NCBI GenBank assembly: GCA_002110465.1
Contig: NEED01000081.1
Coordinates: forward strand, 62,001-126,000
DNA: 64,000 nucleotides
Direction of reading: 5' to 3'
DNA from: an unicellular cyanobacterium SU2
GTDB taxonomy: Bacteria; Cyanobacteriota; Cyanobacteriia; Cyanobacteriales; Microcystaceae
Shown: in pieces, positions 26,000 through 35,123 of the stretch
Layout of the letters: each line of letters opens with the position of its first letter
Position numbering within the stretch: position 1 is the stretch's first letter
Made by a program: the position numbers and the translations under genes
The notes under the pieces: generated by a model
The model's database searches: none
What the model was told of the DNA's origin: nothing
The model's input: the letters and a program-made list of their open reading frames with translations, nothing else

Positions 26000-26776
26000 T
26001 TATTGTTCCTGAGATCTTGATAGTTCTAAATGATATCGATACAAACTCACCGGACGATTGATTGTTTGGAAATAATCAGGATCTTGGGGAGATAAATAAA
26101 TGGCTGTTACTTGTTCAGCTTCAATTTTGTTGGGGCTGAGTAAATGATAGGCTGTGGTTGTTTCTACTTGATTGAGATAATTTAGGGAATTCCCTTCAAA
26201 AATTTGTTGAGTAATTTCCGTTGTCACAAGTTTATTCTGACTAGGGGTTTCTTGATTTCGTCCGGTAATGGTACTAATTAATTTATTATTTTCAGGTAAA
26301 AAAGTAATTTGACGGTTCGGATTTTGCGGATCGACTTTAACTCCTAAAATCCCATTTTTTCCTAAATATGCCTGTCCAATACTAAATCCATTAAATTCTC
26401 GATCTGCAACAATCGGTTGACGATTTGTCCTTAAAGATGAGAGAGCTAACAAAGTAAATTTCGTCGGAGATTTTGGCTTAAACCGAACTTGAAAATTAAT
26501 TTTTTTATGTAGATACTCATTATTTTTTTTAAATCCAGGAGTCATAATTTCTGGGGCAAAAGGGGCAACTTGCTCCTCTAAAATACTGGTAACGTCCCAG
26601 GTTCCTGCTATCCAATCAGGATAAAATAAATCAGGGTAATTTTTACTGACAGTCGGAAAAGAATTCCAGTTAGGATATTGTCCTAATCTCTCGGTAAGTT
26701 CCCCAGCATAAGCTTGAAGAGGATTAATAATAAAAATTGTTAATATCAAGCCAATTATTGTTATAGTTTTGGTCAT
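26000..26776 (-). CDS. Conserved exported protein, probably thylakoid-lumen type (DUF6816-like)
   Basis: A 258-residue protein with a signal peptide (about 1-24, ending AYAG). The early motif ERLGQYPNWNSFP and the phrase YPDWIAGTWDVTS recur in cyanobacterial and plastid proteins of unknown function that I associate with DUF6816; that name is from memory and tentative. The rest is predicted beta-rich, resembling a lipocalin-like or small barrel fold (GTWDV near 58). It is monocistronic. Function unknown. Confidence 0.65.
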   Translation of the reverse strand: MTKTITIIGLILTIFIINPLQAYAGELTERLGQYPNWNSFPTVSKNYPDLFYPDWIAGTWDVTSILEEQVAPFAPEIMTPGFKKNNEYLHKKINFQVRFKPKSPTKFTLLALSSLRTNRQPIVADREFNGFSIGQAYLGKNGILGVKVDPQNPNRQITFLPENNKLISTITGRNQETPSQNKLVTTEITQQIFEGNSLNYLNQVETTTAYHLLSPNKIEAEQVTAIYLSPQDPDYFQTINRPVSLYRYHLELSRSQEQ

Positions 26777-26851
26777 TTTCTGGGGTTTATGTGATTAGTT
26801 ATACACCAAAGTATAGGGGTTAGTTTTTTGTTTTAGAGACCCTTATGGGAA

Positions 26852-26882
26852 TTGAATAGATAACTATATTTTATGCTATAAT
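26852..26882 (+). promoter_or_regulatory. Candidate promoter for the Uma2 gene
   Basis: TTGAAT (26852-26857), a 19-base spacer, then an extended -10 TGCTATAAT (26874-26882), 75 bases before the chosen ATG. The spacer is slightly long. Confidence 0.4.
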
Positions 26883-26957
26883 TAGAAATAATTTTATTAA
26901 GTGCATTATCTTAGGATAACAAGATCTGATCTTTTTGTTCAAACACCAAAAAAAGTC

Positions 26958-27632
26958 ATGGTTGTCACACCTCTCAAACTTGAAGTTCCCGATCCCATCG
27001 GGGAAAAACGGGTTACATTAAGGGGTTTAACTTGGCAAGCGTATCAACAGATTCTTCATGCGCTACCCCAAAACCGTGGGACACGATTTACTTATGATCA
27101 GGGAATTCTAGAAATTACCATGCCTCTCGAAGATCATGAATTTGCCCTGCGTTTAATTGAATTGTTTATCCGTATCCTAGTGTTAGAAATGGGGCTGAAA
27201 ATCAAAACGATGGGTTCTACCACAATAGGTTATGAGAAGTTAAATCGAGGGGCAGAACCTGATTGCGCTTATTATATTCAAAATCAACCAAAAGTTGCTG
27301 GACGTAAGGTAAATTTTGCCAGTGATCCCCCACCAGATTTAATTGTTGAAGTGGATATTACCCACACCGATATTGATAAAAATCAACTTTATAGCGCGAT
27401 GGGAGTCCCTGAATTTTGGCGATATAATGGACAAGAATGGCGTATTTATCAATTACGAGATAATCAATATCAAGAGTGCGATCGCAGTCCGACTTTTACC
27501 TGGGTTGAAAAAGAAGATTTATATCAATTTTTAGATCAAGCACAACTCGATGAAATTAAAGCAGAATTAAATTTCCGTGCTTACGTCCGTGAACAAATTC
27601 AGCAACAAGCCAAAGGAGAACAATTACAGTAA
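26958..27632 (+). CDS. Uma2 family (DUF820) putative restriction-like endonuclease
   Basis: A 224-residue protein of the large cyanobacterial Uma2 family, which has a PD-(D/E)xK nuclease fold. Visible core residues are LEITMPLEDHEF (51-62), Glu100-Pro-Asp102 (AEPDCAYYI), and the D/E-x-K-like strand PPDLIVEVDITHTD (125-138, Glu131), followed by MGVPEFWRY (148-156). The expected lysine after the acidic strand is not obvious. A GTG at 26901 would add 19 residues not typical of the family, so I chose the ATG at 26958. These genes are mobile and multi-copy in cyanobacteria, and function in vivo is unclear. Confidence 0.88.
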   Translation: MVVTPLKLEVPDPIGEKRVTLRGLTWQAYQQILHALPQNRGTRFTYDQGILEITMPLEDHEFALRLIELFIRILVLEMGLKIKTMGSTTIGYEKLNRGAEPDCAYYIQNQPKVAGRKVNFASDPPPDLIVEVDITHTDIDKNQLYSAMGVPEFWRYNGQEWRIYQLRDNQYQECDRSPTFTWVEKEDLYQFLDQAQLDEIKAELNFRAYVREQIQQQAKGEQLQ

Positions 27633-27638
27633 TTTATC

Positions 27639-27668
27639 TTTAGCGTAAGTTGTTTTAGCGTAAGTTGT
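27639..27668. repeat. 15-base perfect tandem duplication at the convergent Uma2/TRAP end
   Basis: TTTAGCGTAAGTTGT occurs twice head-to-tail (27639-27653 and 27654-27668). The second copy includes the TRAP gene's stop codon and last residues. It is most likely a recent replication slip without effect on either protein. Confidence 0.8.
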
Positions 27669-28764
27669 CAGCCGCAAAATTAGCATAACTTAAATCATTA
27701 ATGGTATTCCATTGCATCACTTGTTTTCTAAACTCATTCCAAGACTGATAAACTTCTTTAAAACTAGCATCCTTACTAGAATTTTCCTCATAAATTTCAA
27801 GAGATGCTTGTTGGGCAGCCTTTAAAATTTCATTAGAATAGGGAACTAATTTAGTGCCACTTTTCAGGATAGATTGTAATGCAATACGGTTTTGAGCATC
27901 GTAAGCCGCCAACATATTTAAGTTAGCTTCCATGGCCGCCGTTTTAATAATTTCTTGGTATTCTTGAGGTAACTTTTCCCAAGCGGTCTTATTAATTTGA
28001 ATTTCTAAAGTTGGGCCAGGTTCCCACCATCCAGGATAATAATAATAAGGGGCAGCTTTATTTAACCCTAATTTCTCATCATCATAGGGGCCAGTCCATT
28101 CTGCGGCATCGATCGCCCCTGTATCCAACGCCAAGAAAATTTCCCCCCCTGGTAACACCTGAACATTAACCCCCAGACGAGACATCACCTCCCCTCCCAA
28201 CCCAGGAATCCGCATTTTTAGCCCTCTGAGATCTCCAACAGACTGAACTTCTGTTTTAAACCATCCCCCCATCTGCGCCCCCGTATTGCCCGCCGGAAAA
28301 TTAATCACATTAAAATCAGCATAAAGCTTGTGCATGGCTTCAAGGCCACCCCCATGATACAACCAGGCATTTTGTTGTTGACCACTCAACCCAAAAGGCA
28401 TAGAGGTTCCAAACCCTAAAGCCGGATTTTTGCCCACGTAATAATAACTGGCTGTATGTCCACATTCAACGGTTCCCTGTTGTACTGCATCGAGAACCTG
28501 TAATCCTGGGACAATTTCCCCCCCTGCATAAGGAGTAATAGTAAACCGTCCTCCTGTCATCGCTGAAACGCGATCGCACACCGTTTGCGCCCCCCCAAAA
28601 ATCGTATCTAGGGACTTAGGCCAACTGGTGGCCATCTTCCACCGAATACGGGGTAAACTGTCCCCTGTTGCTTCTCCTGAGCCAGATTGAGCATTACAGG
28701 AACTAAGAACCGTAGCTGTGGTGGCCCCTAAAGCGACATTACTAATAAAAGAGCGGCGTTTCAT
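27655..28764 (-). CDS. TRAP transporter substrate-binding protein (DctP family, TakP-like)
   Basis: A 369-residue extracytoplasmic binding protein for organic acids. The N-terminus has a twin-arginine motif (KRRSFIS) and a lipobox LSSC (Cys23). The mature domain shows [15 protein letters not shown] (about 45-59), then [18 protein letters not shown] with the arginine that binds carboxylates, and [13 protein letters not shown], all typical of the keto-acid or lactate-type DctP branch. The membrane subunits DctQ and DctM are not adjacent, so it is an orphan here. Related cyanobacterial systems take up pyruvate, glutamate or lactate-like acids; the ligand is not readable. Confidence 0.9.
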   Translation of the reverse strand: MKRRSFISNVALGATTATVLSSCNAQSGSGEATGDSLPRIRWKMATSWPKSLDTIFGGAQTVCDRVSAMTGGRFTITPYAGGEIVPGLQVLDAVQQGTVECGHTASYYYVGKNPALGFGTSMPFGLSGQQQNAWLYHGGGLEAMHKLYADFNVINFPAGNTGAQMGGWFKTEVQSVGDLRGLKMRIPGLGGEVMSRLGVNVQVLPGGEIFLALDTGAIDAAEWTGPYDDEKLGLNKAAPYYYYPGWWEPGPTLEIQINKTAWEKLPQEYQEIIKTAAMEANLNMLAAYDAQNRIALQSILKSGTKLVPYSNEILKAAQQASLEIYEENSSKDASFKEVYQSWNEFRKQVMQWNTINDLSYANFAADNLR

Positions 28765-28940
28765 TATAGTTGATCAATAATTAAGGTTTTTTAACAGGAA
28801 TTATTCGTTAGTTGCAGCCATCAATTGTATCAAAGTTTATCTTAAATCCCTCAACAAAATTAAAGAGAGGGTTAGCATTGTCTACCACAAGATTTTTGTC
28901 TAGTAACTTATCCCGACATTTCTGTTAAAATAGTCTGACA

Positions 28941-28946
28941 TATAAT
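28941..28946 (+). promoter_or_regulatory. Candidate -10 element for ftsY
   Basis: TATAAT in the context TGACATATAATCG, 23 bases before the ftsY ATG. No convincing -35 is seen. Confidence 0.35.
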
Positions 28947-28969
28947 CGACTTTTGTTAAAAATATTCCT

Positions 28970-30472
28970 ATGTTTAATTGGTTTCGCCGTAAAGCTGAAA
29001 CACCGGCTAAATCCCAAGAATCAAAACCTGTTGAAGAAAAAACGCCTTCTGATTCTCTACAAACCGAAGAACAAACCCCAGAACAAACATCCCAAACAAG
29101 TCAAGAGGATTACTTAAGTTGGGCTAAATCTGCTTATAAAAACATTCAACAGCGTAAAGGAGAGTCTCAACCAGAAGAAATTTCAGAAACTCCAGAAACT
29201 GAAGCCGACTTACAACCAGAAGAAACCACCGAAAGTAAACCCGAAACGACTCCACAAACACCAACATCAGAAGTCGTTGAAGATCCTACTCCCACCAGGG
29301 CAACCCCCACCGTTGAACCGTCTCAACCCTCAGCAGAGGAAGTGAAAGAAGAACCCGCCACCGTTGAGGAAAAAAGCGCACCCGCTTGGATGCAAAAATC
29401 AGACCGCCTAGAAATTCTCAAAGAAACAGCGATAGAAACGGAACCGGAAGAAGAATCAGACTTAGCCTTTGATGAAGAATTTGTCTGGTCAGCCAAGGTT
29501 TTAGCCGCTCAAGGCCGTACCCCTGAAGACATTTCCGCCGAAGAGATTAGCTGGTTAAAACGGTTGCGTCAAGGACTCGGTAAAACCCGCAGAGGCTTAG
29601 TTAATCAACTTAAAGCCGTGGTTGGCCAAGGGCCTCTCAACCAAGACGCGGTGATGGAAATTGAAGCCCTATTGTTGCAAGCGGATGTAGGGTTAGAAGC
29701 CACCGACTATATTATTACAACCCTACAAAATAGACTACGAGAAGAAACCTTACCCCCTGAACAGGCGATCGCCTATCTTAAAGAAATTCTCCGAGATATT
29801 CTTGATCGTCCCTTAGAAAAGGTGAAAAATCCAGGGTTTGCTCCTGAAAAAGATACCCTCAATATTTGGTTGATGACCGGGGTTAACGGTGCGGGGAAAA
29901 CAACCACCATCGGGAAACTCGCCCATTTATCCCAGAAATCGGGTTATAGCTGTATGATTGCAGCAGCCGATACTTTTCGTGCGGCGGCAGTAGAACAAGT
30001 CAAAGTTTGGGGTCAGAGGAGTAATACCCCAGTTATTGCTAACCCAGGAAAAAATACTGATCCGGCGGCGGTGGTGTTTGATGGTATTGCGGCTGCCCAA
30101 TCTCGCCAAACAGAACTTCTGTTAGTGGATACGGCGGGACGGTTGCAAAATAAAAAGAATCTGATGGAAGAATTGTCTAAAATCAGACGAATTATTGATA
30201 AAAAAGCCCCTGATGCTCAAGTTGAATCTTTACTGGTTCTTGATGCTACCTTGGGACAAAATGGACTACGCCAAGCACAAGTGTTTTCAGAATCAGCCAA
30301 CTTAACGGGAGTGGTGTTAACTAAGTTGGATGGAACCGCAAAAGGAGGGGTCGCCTTGGCCGTTTCTCAACAACTTAATTTACCTATTCGCTTTATCGGT
30401 GCAGGGGAAGGAATTGAAGATTTACGGCCTTTTTCTAGTTACGAATTTGTAGAAGCTTTACTTAATGGTTGA
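28970..30472 (+). CDS. ftsY: Signal recognition particle receptor FtsY
   Basis: A 500-residue SRP receptor GTPase that docks ribosome-SRP complexes at the membrane for co-translational insertion. Residues about 8-165 form an acidic Glu/Thr/Pro-rich A region (longer than in many bacteria). The N domain follows (about 175-290). The G domain has GVNGAGKTT (304-312), DTAGR (387-391) and TKLDGTAKGG near 450. The start is ATG with a short AT-rich leader. It is monocistronic. Confidence 0.96.
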   Translation: MFNWFRRKAETPAKSQESKPVEEKTPSDSLQTEEQTPEQTSQTSQEDYLSWAKSAYKNIQQRKGESQPEEISETPETEADLQPEETTESKPETTPQTPTSEVVEDPTPTRATPTVEPSQPSAEEVKEEPATVEEKSAPAWMQKSDRLEILKETAIETEPEEESDLAFDEEFVWSAKVLAAQGRTPEDISAEEISWLKRLRQGLGKTRRGLVNQLKAVVGQGPLNQDAVMEIEALLLQADVGLEATDYIITTLQNRLREETLPPEQAIAYLKEILRDILDRPLEKVKNPGFAPEKDTLNIWLMTGVNGAGKTTTIGKLAHLSQKSGYSCMIAAADTFRAAAVEQVKVWGQRSNTPVIANPGKNTDPAAVVFDGIAAAQSRQTELLLVDTAGRLQNKKNLMEELSKIRRIIDKKAPDAQVESLLVLDATLGQNGLRQAQVFSESANLTGVVLTKLDGTAKGGVALAVSQQLNLPIRFIGAGEGIEDLRPFSSYEFVEALLNG

Positions 30473-30647
30473 AGTTCGTGAGCAACTAACATATTGAAAA
30501 CAAAAACTCTTATCCTTAAATAGGAGTTCTTACTTAATTTATCATTGGTTGAAAGATAAAAAATGTTTCATGTTTTTTCTACACCAAGCTAACAAAAATT
30601 TGTTTATTATTATTAGGGAGTAAATAGGTGAAAAAAAATAAGTGAAC

Positions 30648-30686
30648 GTTCGTAGTAAGGGCTTTAGCCCTAGGATATTTACTACT
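30648..30686. repeat. Dispersed GGGCTTTAGCCC palindrome, copy 4
   Basis: CGTTCGTAGTAAGGGCTTTA then GCCCTAGGATATTTACTACTC. The left arm matches copy 1; the right arm keeps only ACTAC. Confidence 0.65.
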
Positions 30687-30773
30687 CAATCTTATCAGCT
30701 AATCATAACTCGTCTTAAAATAGCGTCTATTACTTATTAGTTTAGCTTTTATATTTGATAAGTACCTAAACTT

Positions 30774-30885
30774 AATTAATTGCACACTTTAATTTCCTAC
30801 AATGCTTATATAATCAGGTTTTTAGTCTAGCTTGATGTGCAATTAATTTTATGTACTCACTTATTAGAATTGCACAAAAGTGCAA
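30774..30885. repeat. TTGCAC inverted-repeat cluster
   Basis: AATTAATTGCACA at 30774-30786 and its exact reverse complement at 30836-30848 are 49 bases apart. A compact TTGCACAAAAGTGCAA hairpin follows at 30870-30885, and another GTGCAA lies near 30964. The common TTGCAC/GTGCAA core suggests either repeated protein-binding sites or a structured RNA. Confidence 0.5.
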
Positions 30886-31192
30886 ACAAGAAGTAATTCT
30901 AGCTGTATGCTTTGAGAGACTGTTTATAAAGTAAATCTTACGAGAACTGTAGGCTGTATCAAAGTGCAATAATACACACTAATTCTATATCAATTCTTAA
31001 CCAGGTTTTTATCTTTATTCAGCAAACCCTACTTAAGTTAAACATTAAATAAATTTTAAGAAATATTTTAAAAATATACTTATTAATAGGTTTTGAGTTT
31101 TGAATTAGCGCGATAAATTTAAGTTTAATTTCCTTAAGTAACTAAAAAACACAAGCTAAAATTTAACGAGTAAATACTTAGAGGATAGCATT

Positions 31193-31996
31193 ATGGCTAA
31201 TATTATTAATGGTTATGTATGCCAAGATACTAACCAAGATGGGACAGGAGATATTGCGATTTCTGGGGTCACTGTAGAATCACTCAATACTTCAGGAGAA
31301 GTGGTTGAGAATGATGTGAATTCTAGTGGAGGTTTTTATAGTTTTAATAATATTAATTCAGGAGATTATCAAGTCAGACAAACTAATCTTCCAGGTTTTG
31401 TGGATGTGTCTGATAGTGATGGAGGAGATCCTAATTTAATTAATGTAACTGTTGTCGATGGAGGAGTTTATTCTAATCTCAATTTCGTTGATTAAAGACC
31501 AAATCAACCTCCTGTTGTTAACACTCCAATAGCTGATCAAATCTTCAATGCTGATCAAGAATTTAGCTTATCAGTGATGGGAAACTTTAGTGATCATGAT
31601 GGAGACTCCTGACATTGTGAAGCAACATTAGCTAATGGAAATGATAACCCCTATCAAGTGGGTGTTACTGATGATTTAATTACTCATGATGGGTTCAATC
31701 TAAACTTTGAGTCTAATCACTTTACTAAAATCCCCCAACTTTTAGCTTCTTTGGCGACGACTGATGGCTCAGATCCAGCCGTATTAAGGTATAATAATTT
31801 GACAAAAGATGGGACACAATTAACTGCTCAAGAAGACCAAAGTTTTGATGAAGAAATTAATCATACCACCGAACGAGCCAGCTTTTTTGGGATTCAAGGA
31901 AGTGATCTTTTAACAGGGACTCAATTTGACCCCTTGGTTGCTAATAGTTTGGATTCCCAGGTAGGTTTCAACGCTCAAGATCCTATTGTTGTTTGA
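31193..31996 (+). pseudogene. Extracellular multi-domain protein, broken by two in-frame stops
   Basis: One reading frame runs from the ATG at 31193 to a stop at 31994-31996 but is interrupted by TAA (31493) and TGA (31610). The first 100 codons are an SdrD-like B domain (NGYVCQDTNQDGTGDIAISG, then SGDYQVRQTNLPGF). After the TAA the frame continues NQPPVVNTPIADQIFNADQEF and FSDHDGDS, a cadherin-like (CADG) module. After the TGA come 127 codons with IATTDGSDPA-type and NHTTERASFFGIQ motifs, as in H-type-lectin-like or SO2946-type adhesive domains. Sense across both stops makes a decayed secreted or adhesive protein likely. GAGGATAG precedes the ATG. Separate short genes or stop readthrough are less likely alternatives. 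Confidence 0.7.
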
Positions 31997-32027
31997 TTCT
32001 TATTGCCAAATTTAATCAAAAATTATG

Positions 32028-32055
32028 CCCTCTTAAGCTATTTTGAGAGGGTTTT
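32028..32055 (+). terminator. Rho-independent terminator after the pseudogene
   Basis: CCCTCTTAA...TTTGAGAGGG forms a 9- to 10-base-pair stem with a short loop, followed by TTTTGT. It lies 32 bases after the last stop of the broken gene on its strand. Confidence 0.7.
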
Positions 32056-32335
32056 GTCCGCAAAATTAATTATATGTTTGCATAGCAATTAGTGATCAGT
32101 TGTGAGATAGAATTATTTCTTTAGTTCTCCCTTTAGTAAAGGATTAGGGAAGATTGGAACACCCCAACAGACAAGAAACAATGATATTTCATGAATCATT
32201 TATGATGGCTAAGGATGGTGTTATCTGATTTTGCTTTTATGCAACCTGTCAAGACGGAAAAGATATTTTATCGATTACGAGATACAATATCTAGTTAGCT
32301 TGGCTAAAATAATGACAAAATTGTTTTCGGTGTGA

Positions 32336-33844
32336 ATGACCAATTTGTTAAGCAATCGTTATCAAATTTTGGAAACCCTAGGTAAAGGTGGCTTTGGAGA
32401 GACATTTTTGGCCATCGATACTCAAATGCCTTCAGCCAGAAAATGTGTTATCAAACAACTCAAACCCTGTGTACAATCTGACTCCATTCCCAACTGGTTA
32501 AAAGAGCGGTTTAAACGGGAAGCAGCCGTCTTAGAAAAATTAGGAGAAAATCACCCCCAAATTCCCTGTTTATATGCCCATTTTTCGGAAAATAATCAAT
32601 TTTATTTAGTACAAGAATGGATTGAAGGAGAAACTCTCACTCAAATTCATCAAAGACGAGGAAATTTTTCGGAAAGAGAAGTTAGGGAACTCCTAATCAA
32701 CATTTTACCGATTCTCAATTATATTCATACCAACCGTATTATTCATCGAGATATTAAACCTGATAACATTATTATCCGAGCAAGTGATGGTCAACCGGTT
32801 TTGATTGATTTTGGCATTGTCAAAGAAGCCGTGGCAACTGTAATGAATGGTAATGGGAAAACCGCCTATTCTATTGCTTTGGGAACCCCTGGCTATATGT
32901 CATCGGAACAGGCTGCTGGTCGCCCAATTTATGCGAGTGATCTCTATAGTTTAGGGTTAACTGCTGTCTTTTTGCTGACTGGAAAAACCCCTCAATATCT
33001 AGAAACAGACCTTCAAACAGGGGAAATTCTCTGGCCAAAAGAAATTCCCGATCTTAATTCTGACCTGGCTAATATTATCAGTCGCACCCTTCGCTTTCAT
33101 CCAAAGGATCGCTTTCCCACTGCGAAAAAGATGTTAGCCGCTTTAAAAAGTTTCTCCCCTACTGTCACTGCTCCGACCATAGCGGTTATATCCAACGCTC
33201 CCTCTCTAAAAACCCCATCTGCTCCTACTAAAACCTCTTTAAACAGCGAAAGCGAAACTCCTTGGGCTCTTTTATCATTAGGCTCTTTTTTGATTGTCAG
33301 TGCTATTTTTGGGGCTTTAACCCTAGGGTTTATGTTAGCGACCAAAGAGCGATCGCGTCCTTCTCCTTCCCCATCTCCCTCAGAAATTATAGAATCCCCG
33401 ACACCTCCAGTAAAAACCCCATCGCGCCCAAACATCAAGCGTCGTTCATCCCCAGAACCAGAGGTATCCCCATCCCCAGAACCAGAAGTATCCCCATCCC
33501 CAGAACCGGAAGTATCCCCATCCCCAGAACCGGAAGTATCCCCATCCCCAGAACCAGAGGTGTCCCCATCCCCAGAACCAGAAGTATCCCCATCCCCAGA
33601 ACCAGAGGTGTCCCCTGTTGACGAACTTCCCCCTATCCCAGAGCCAACGACCATCATTCCTATCCCTATTCAACCTCCCCCAAATCCAACCACCTCTCCT
33701 CAACCGAGTTCTTCTAATCGAGAAGCAAAGCCTCAGCCTAGTGCTTTACCCATAGAAACAACACCTCAACCCAATCAGACTCCAGTTAAACCCAACTCCA
33801 CTCCGACTGCTCCTGATATTATTATTGATACTGAGCCTCCTTGA
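32336..33844 (+). CDS. Membrane-anchored Ser/Thr protein kinase with tandem-repeat tail
   Basis: A 502-residue Hanks-type kinase. Visible are the glycine loop LGKGGFGETF (15-24), Lys40, HRD (137-139) with Asp139 and Asn144, DFG (158-160) and GTPGYMSSEQ in the activation segment. One membrane helix spans about 309-332. The outside part is Pro/Ser/Glu-rich and includes seven tandem octapeptides PSPEPEVS, then more Pro/Thr-rich sequence to the end with no folded sensor domain. All catalytic residues are present, so it should be active. It stands alone. The repeat tail may act as a cell-wall spacer; that is inference. Confidence 0.93.
   Translation: MTNLLSNRYQILETLGKGGFGETFLAIDTQMPSARKCVIKQLKPCVQSDSIPNWLKERFKREAAVLEKLGENHPQIPCLYAHFSENNQFYLVQEWIEGETLTQIHQRRGNFSEREVRELLINILPILNYIHTNRIIHRDIKPDNIIIRASDGQPVLIDFGIVKEAVATVMNGNGKTAYSIALGTPGYMSSEQAAGRPIYASDLYSLGLTAVFLLTGKTPQYLETDLQTGEILWPKEIPDLNSDLANIISRTLRFHPKDRFPTAKKMLAALKSFSPTVTAPTIAVISNAPSLKTPSAPTKTSLNSESETPWALLSLGSFLIVSAIFGALTLGFMLATKERSRPSPSPSPSEIIESPTPPVKTPSRPNIKRRSSPEPEVSPSPEPEVSPSPEPEVSPSPEPEVSPSPEPEVSPSPEPEVSPSPEPEVSPVDELPPIPEPTTIIPIPIQPPPNPTTSPQPSSSNREAKPQPSALPIETTPQPNQTPVKPNSTPTAPDIIIDTEPP
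33446..33613 (+). repeat. Seven 24-base tandem repeats encoding (P/S)SPEPEVS
   Basis: Seven consecutive 24-base units in the kinase gene, each coding for an 8-residue Ser-Pro-Glu-Pro-Glu-Val-Ser unit. Units differ only at third codon positions. Copy number should be prone to change by slippage without breaking the frame. The open reverse frames over the region are by-products of the repeat. Confidence 0.9.
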
Positions 33845-34031
33845 TAACTATTAGGGGAGTATCCAGAAATTGGGTCGATTATGTGATTTTATGCCTCCAT
33901 TCGGCCAAAAAAACCATGAACCGGTTAGGAGAAAGTGAAGTTTTGCCAAATTAGACGTTGAGTTTGACAGAAAATGGGGAACAATAAAGGAAGAAATTCC
34001 CTAATTGAGTAACTAAGTTATCACGAAGTCA

Positions 34032-35012
34032 ATGGATTCTGTCACCAAGGTACAGCCACCAACTAAACTCAATGAACCGATGCCAGTAGTGCAAACATGG
34101 AATTTAGGCAAAGTGTATCGGACTGGCTTTTGGCTTAATCAAAAACTGCGATCGCTCAAAGATTGTTCCTTATCAGTTTATCAAGGGGAAACCTTTGGGT
34201 TACTCGGTCCTAATGGAGCCGGAAAAACCACTCTCCTTAAGATTTTACTCGGTATTATTCGCCCCACTAGTGGCCGTGGCGTTCTCCTCGGACAACCGAT
34301 TGGTCGAAGAGAAGTTAAACAACGGGTGGGATATTTGCCCGAAAATGCTTACTATTATGATTATTTAACCGCGTGGGAATTGTTAGAATTCGCCGCAGGA
34401 CTATTTCAACTGCCGAAACACATTCAAAAAAAACGGATTCCTTACCTTCTCGACTTAGTGGGGTTAGCCCACAAAACTGCCCGTAAAAAGCAATTGAAAA
34501 AGTATTCTAAGGGGATGATGCAACGGGTGGGAATGGCTCAAGCGTTAATTAATGATCCTGAAGTGATCTTTTTTGATGAACCCATGTCAGGACTTGATCC
34601 CCTCGGACGTTATCAAGTTAGAGAAATTGTCCTGTCTTTGAAGGCTCAAGGAAAGACTATTTTCTTCAATTCTCATATCCTGACTGATGTTGAACAAATT
34701 TGCGATCGCATTGCTCTTTTAGCCAGGGGTGAGCTTTTGTGTGTTGGCTCTCTAGAGAACATTCTCGGACGTTCTGATGTCTACCAAGTGATCGTGAAAG
34801 GGGGAACCCAAAAAGACTTAGAACCTTGGATAGAAGGTATTCGAGAAATTGAGCATTCTTGGCATGGACAATTAACAGGAGATCCCCAAGAATTTATGGT
34901 TGCATTATCAAAAATGGATGCTCAATTATTGAGTCTTAATAAAGCTCGTGCTTCCTTAGAAGAATACTTTATTGAACAGTTGCGAGAACGGGGACTGACT
35001 ACAAGTCAATAA
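34032..35012 (+). CDS. ABC transporter ATP-binding protein (orphan)
   Basis: A 326-residue ATPase of the CcmA/NatA-like exporter group. Walker A is GPNGAGKT (59-66), the signature is YSKGMMQR (158-165), and Walker B ends FDEPMSGLDP (181-190). A C-terminal extension of about 90 residues follows the nucleotide-binding domain. No permease gene is adjacent, so its membrane partner must be elsewhere. The cargo is unknown. It is preceded by 187 bases of intergenic sequence. Confidence 0.9.
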   Translation: MDSVTKVQPPTKLNEPMPVVQTWNLGKVYRTGFWLNQKLRSLKDCSLSVYQGETFGLLGPNGAGKTTLLKILLGIIRPTSGRGVLLGQPIGRREVKQRVGYLPENAYYYDYLTAWELLEFAAGLFQLPKHIQKKRIPYLLDLVGLAHKTARKKQLKKYSKGMMQRVGMAQALINDPEVIFFDEPMSGLDPLGRYQVREIVLSLKAQGKTIFFNSHILTDVEQICDRIALLARGELLCVGSLENILGRSDVYQVIVKGGTQKDLEPWIEGIREIEHSWHGQLTGDPQEFMVALSKMDAQLLSLNKARASLEEYFIEQLRERGLTTSQ

Positions 35013-35123
35013 CATCTCTATTTGCTTCTAAAACCTAGCGTAGCGGTATAATTAAGTTTAGTATAAAGTCCGTACTTGCTCGATGAATAATCGAGTTTTT
35101 TACTGTTTGAAAAACTTATTTTT

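Larger units (their letters stand above)
30473..31192. other. 720-base AT-rich intergenic region
   Basis: No gene is supportable. It holds one copy of the GGGCTTTAGCCC element (30648-30686), a 13-base inverted repeat pair (30774-30786 and 30836-30848), and several TTGCAC/GTGCAA words. It may be a decayed region, continuous with the pseudogene to the right. Confidence 0.6.

Noticed and set aside
30473-31192. Possible transposon or RNA gene in the gene-free patch
   Set aside because: No transposase fragment, no target-site duplication and no tRNA or known RNA fold is visible. Only repeats were listed.
33097-33703. Long open frames on both strands over the kinase tail, and a CRISPR-like repeat pattern
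   Set aside because: They are by-products of the 24-base coding repeat. There are no spacers, and the units are contiguous.
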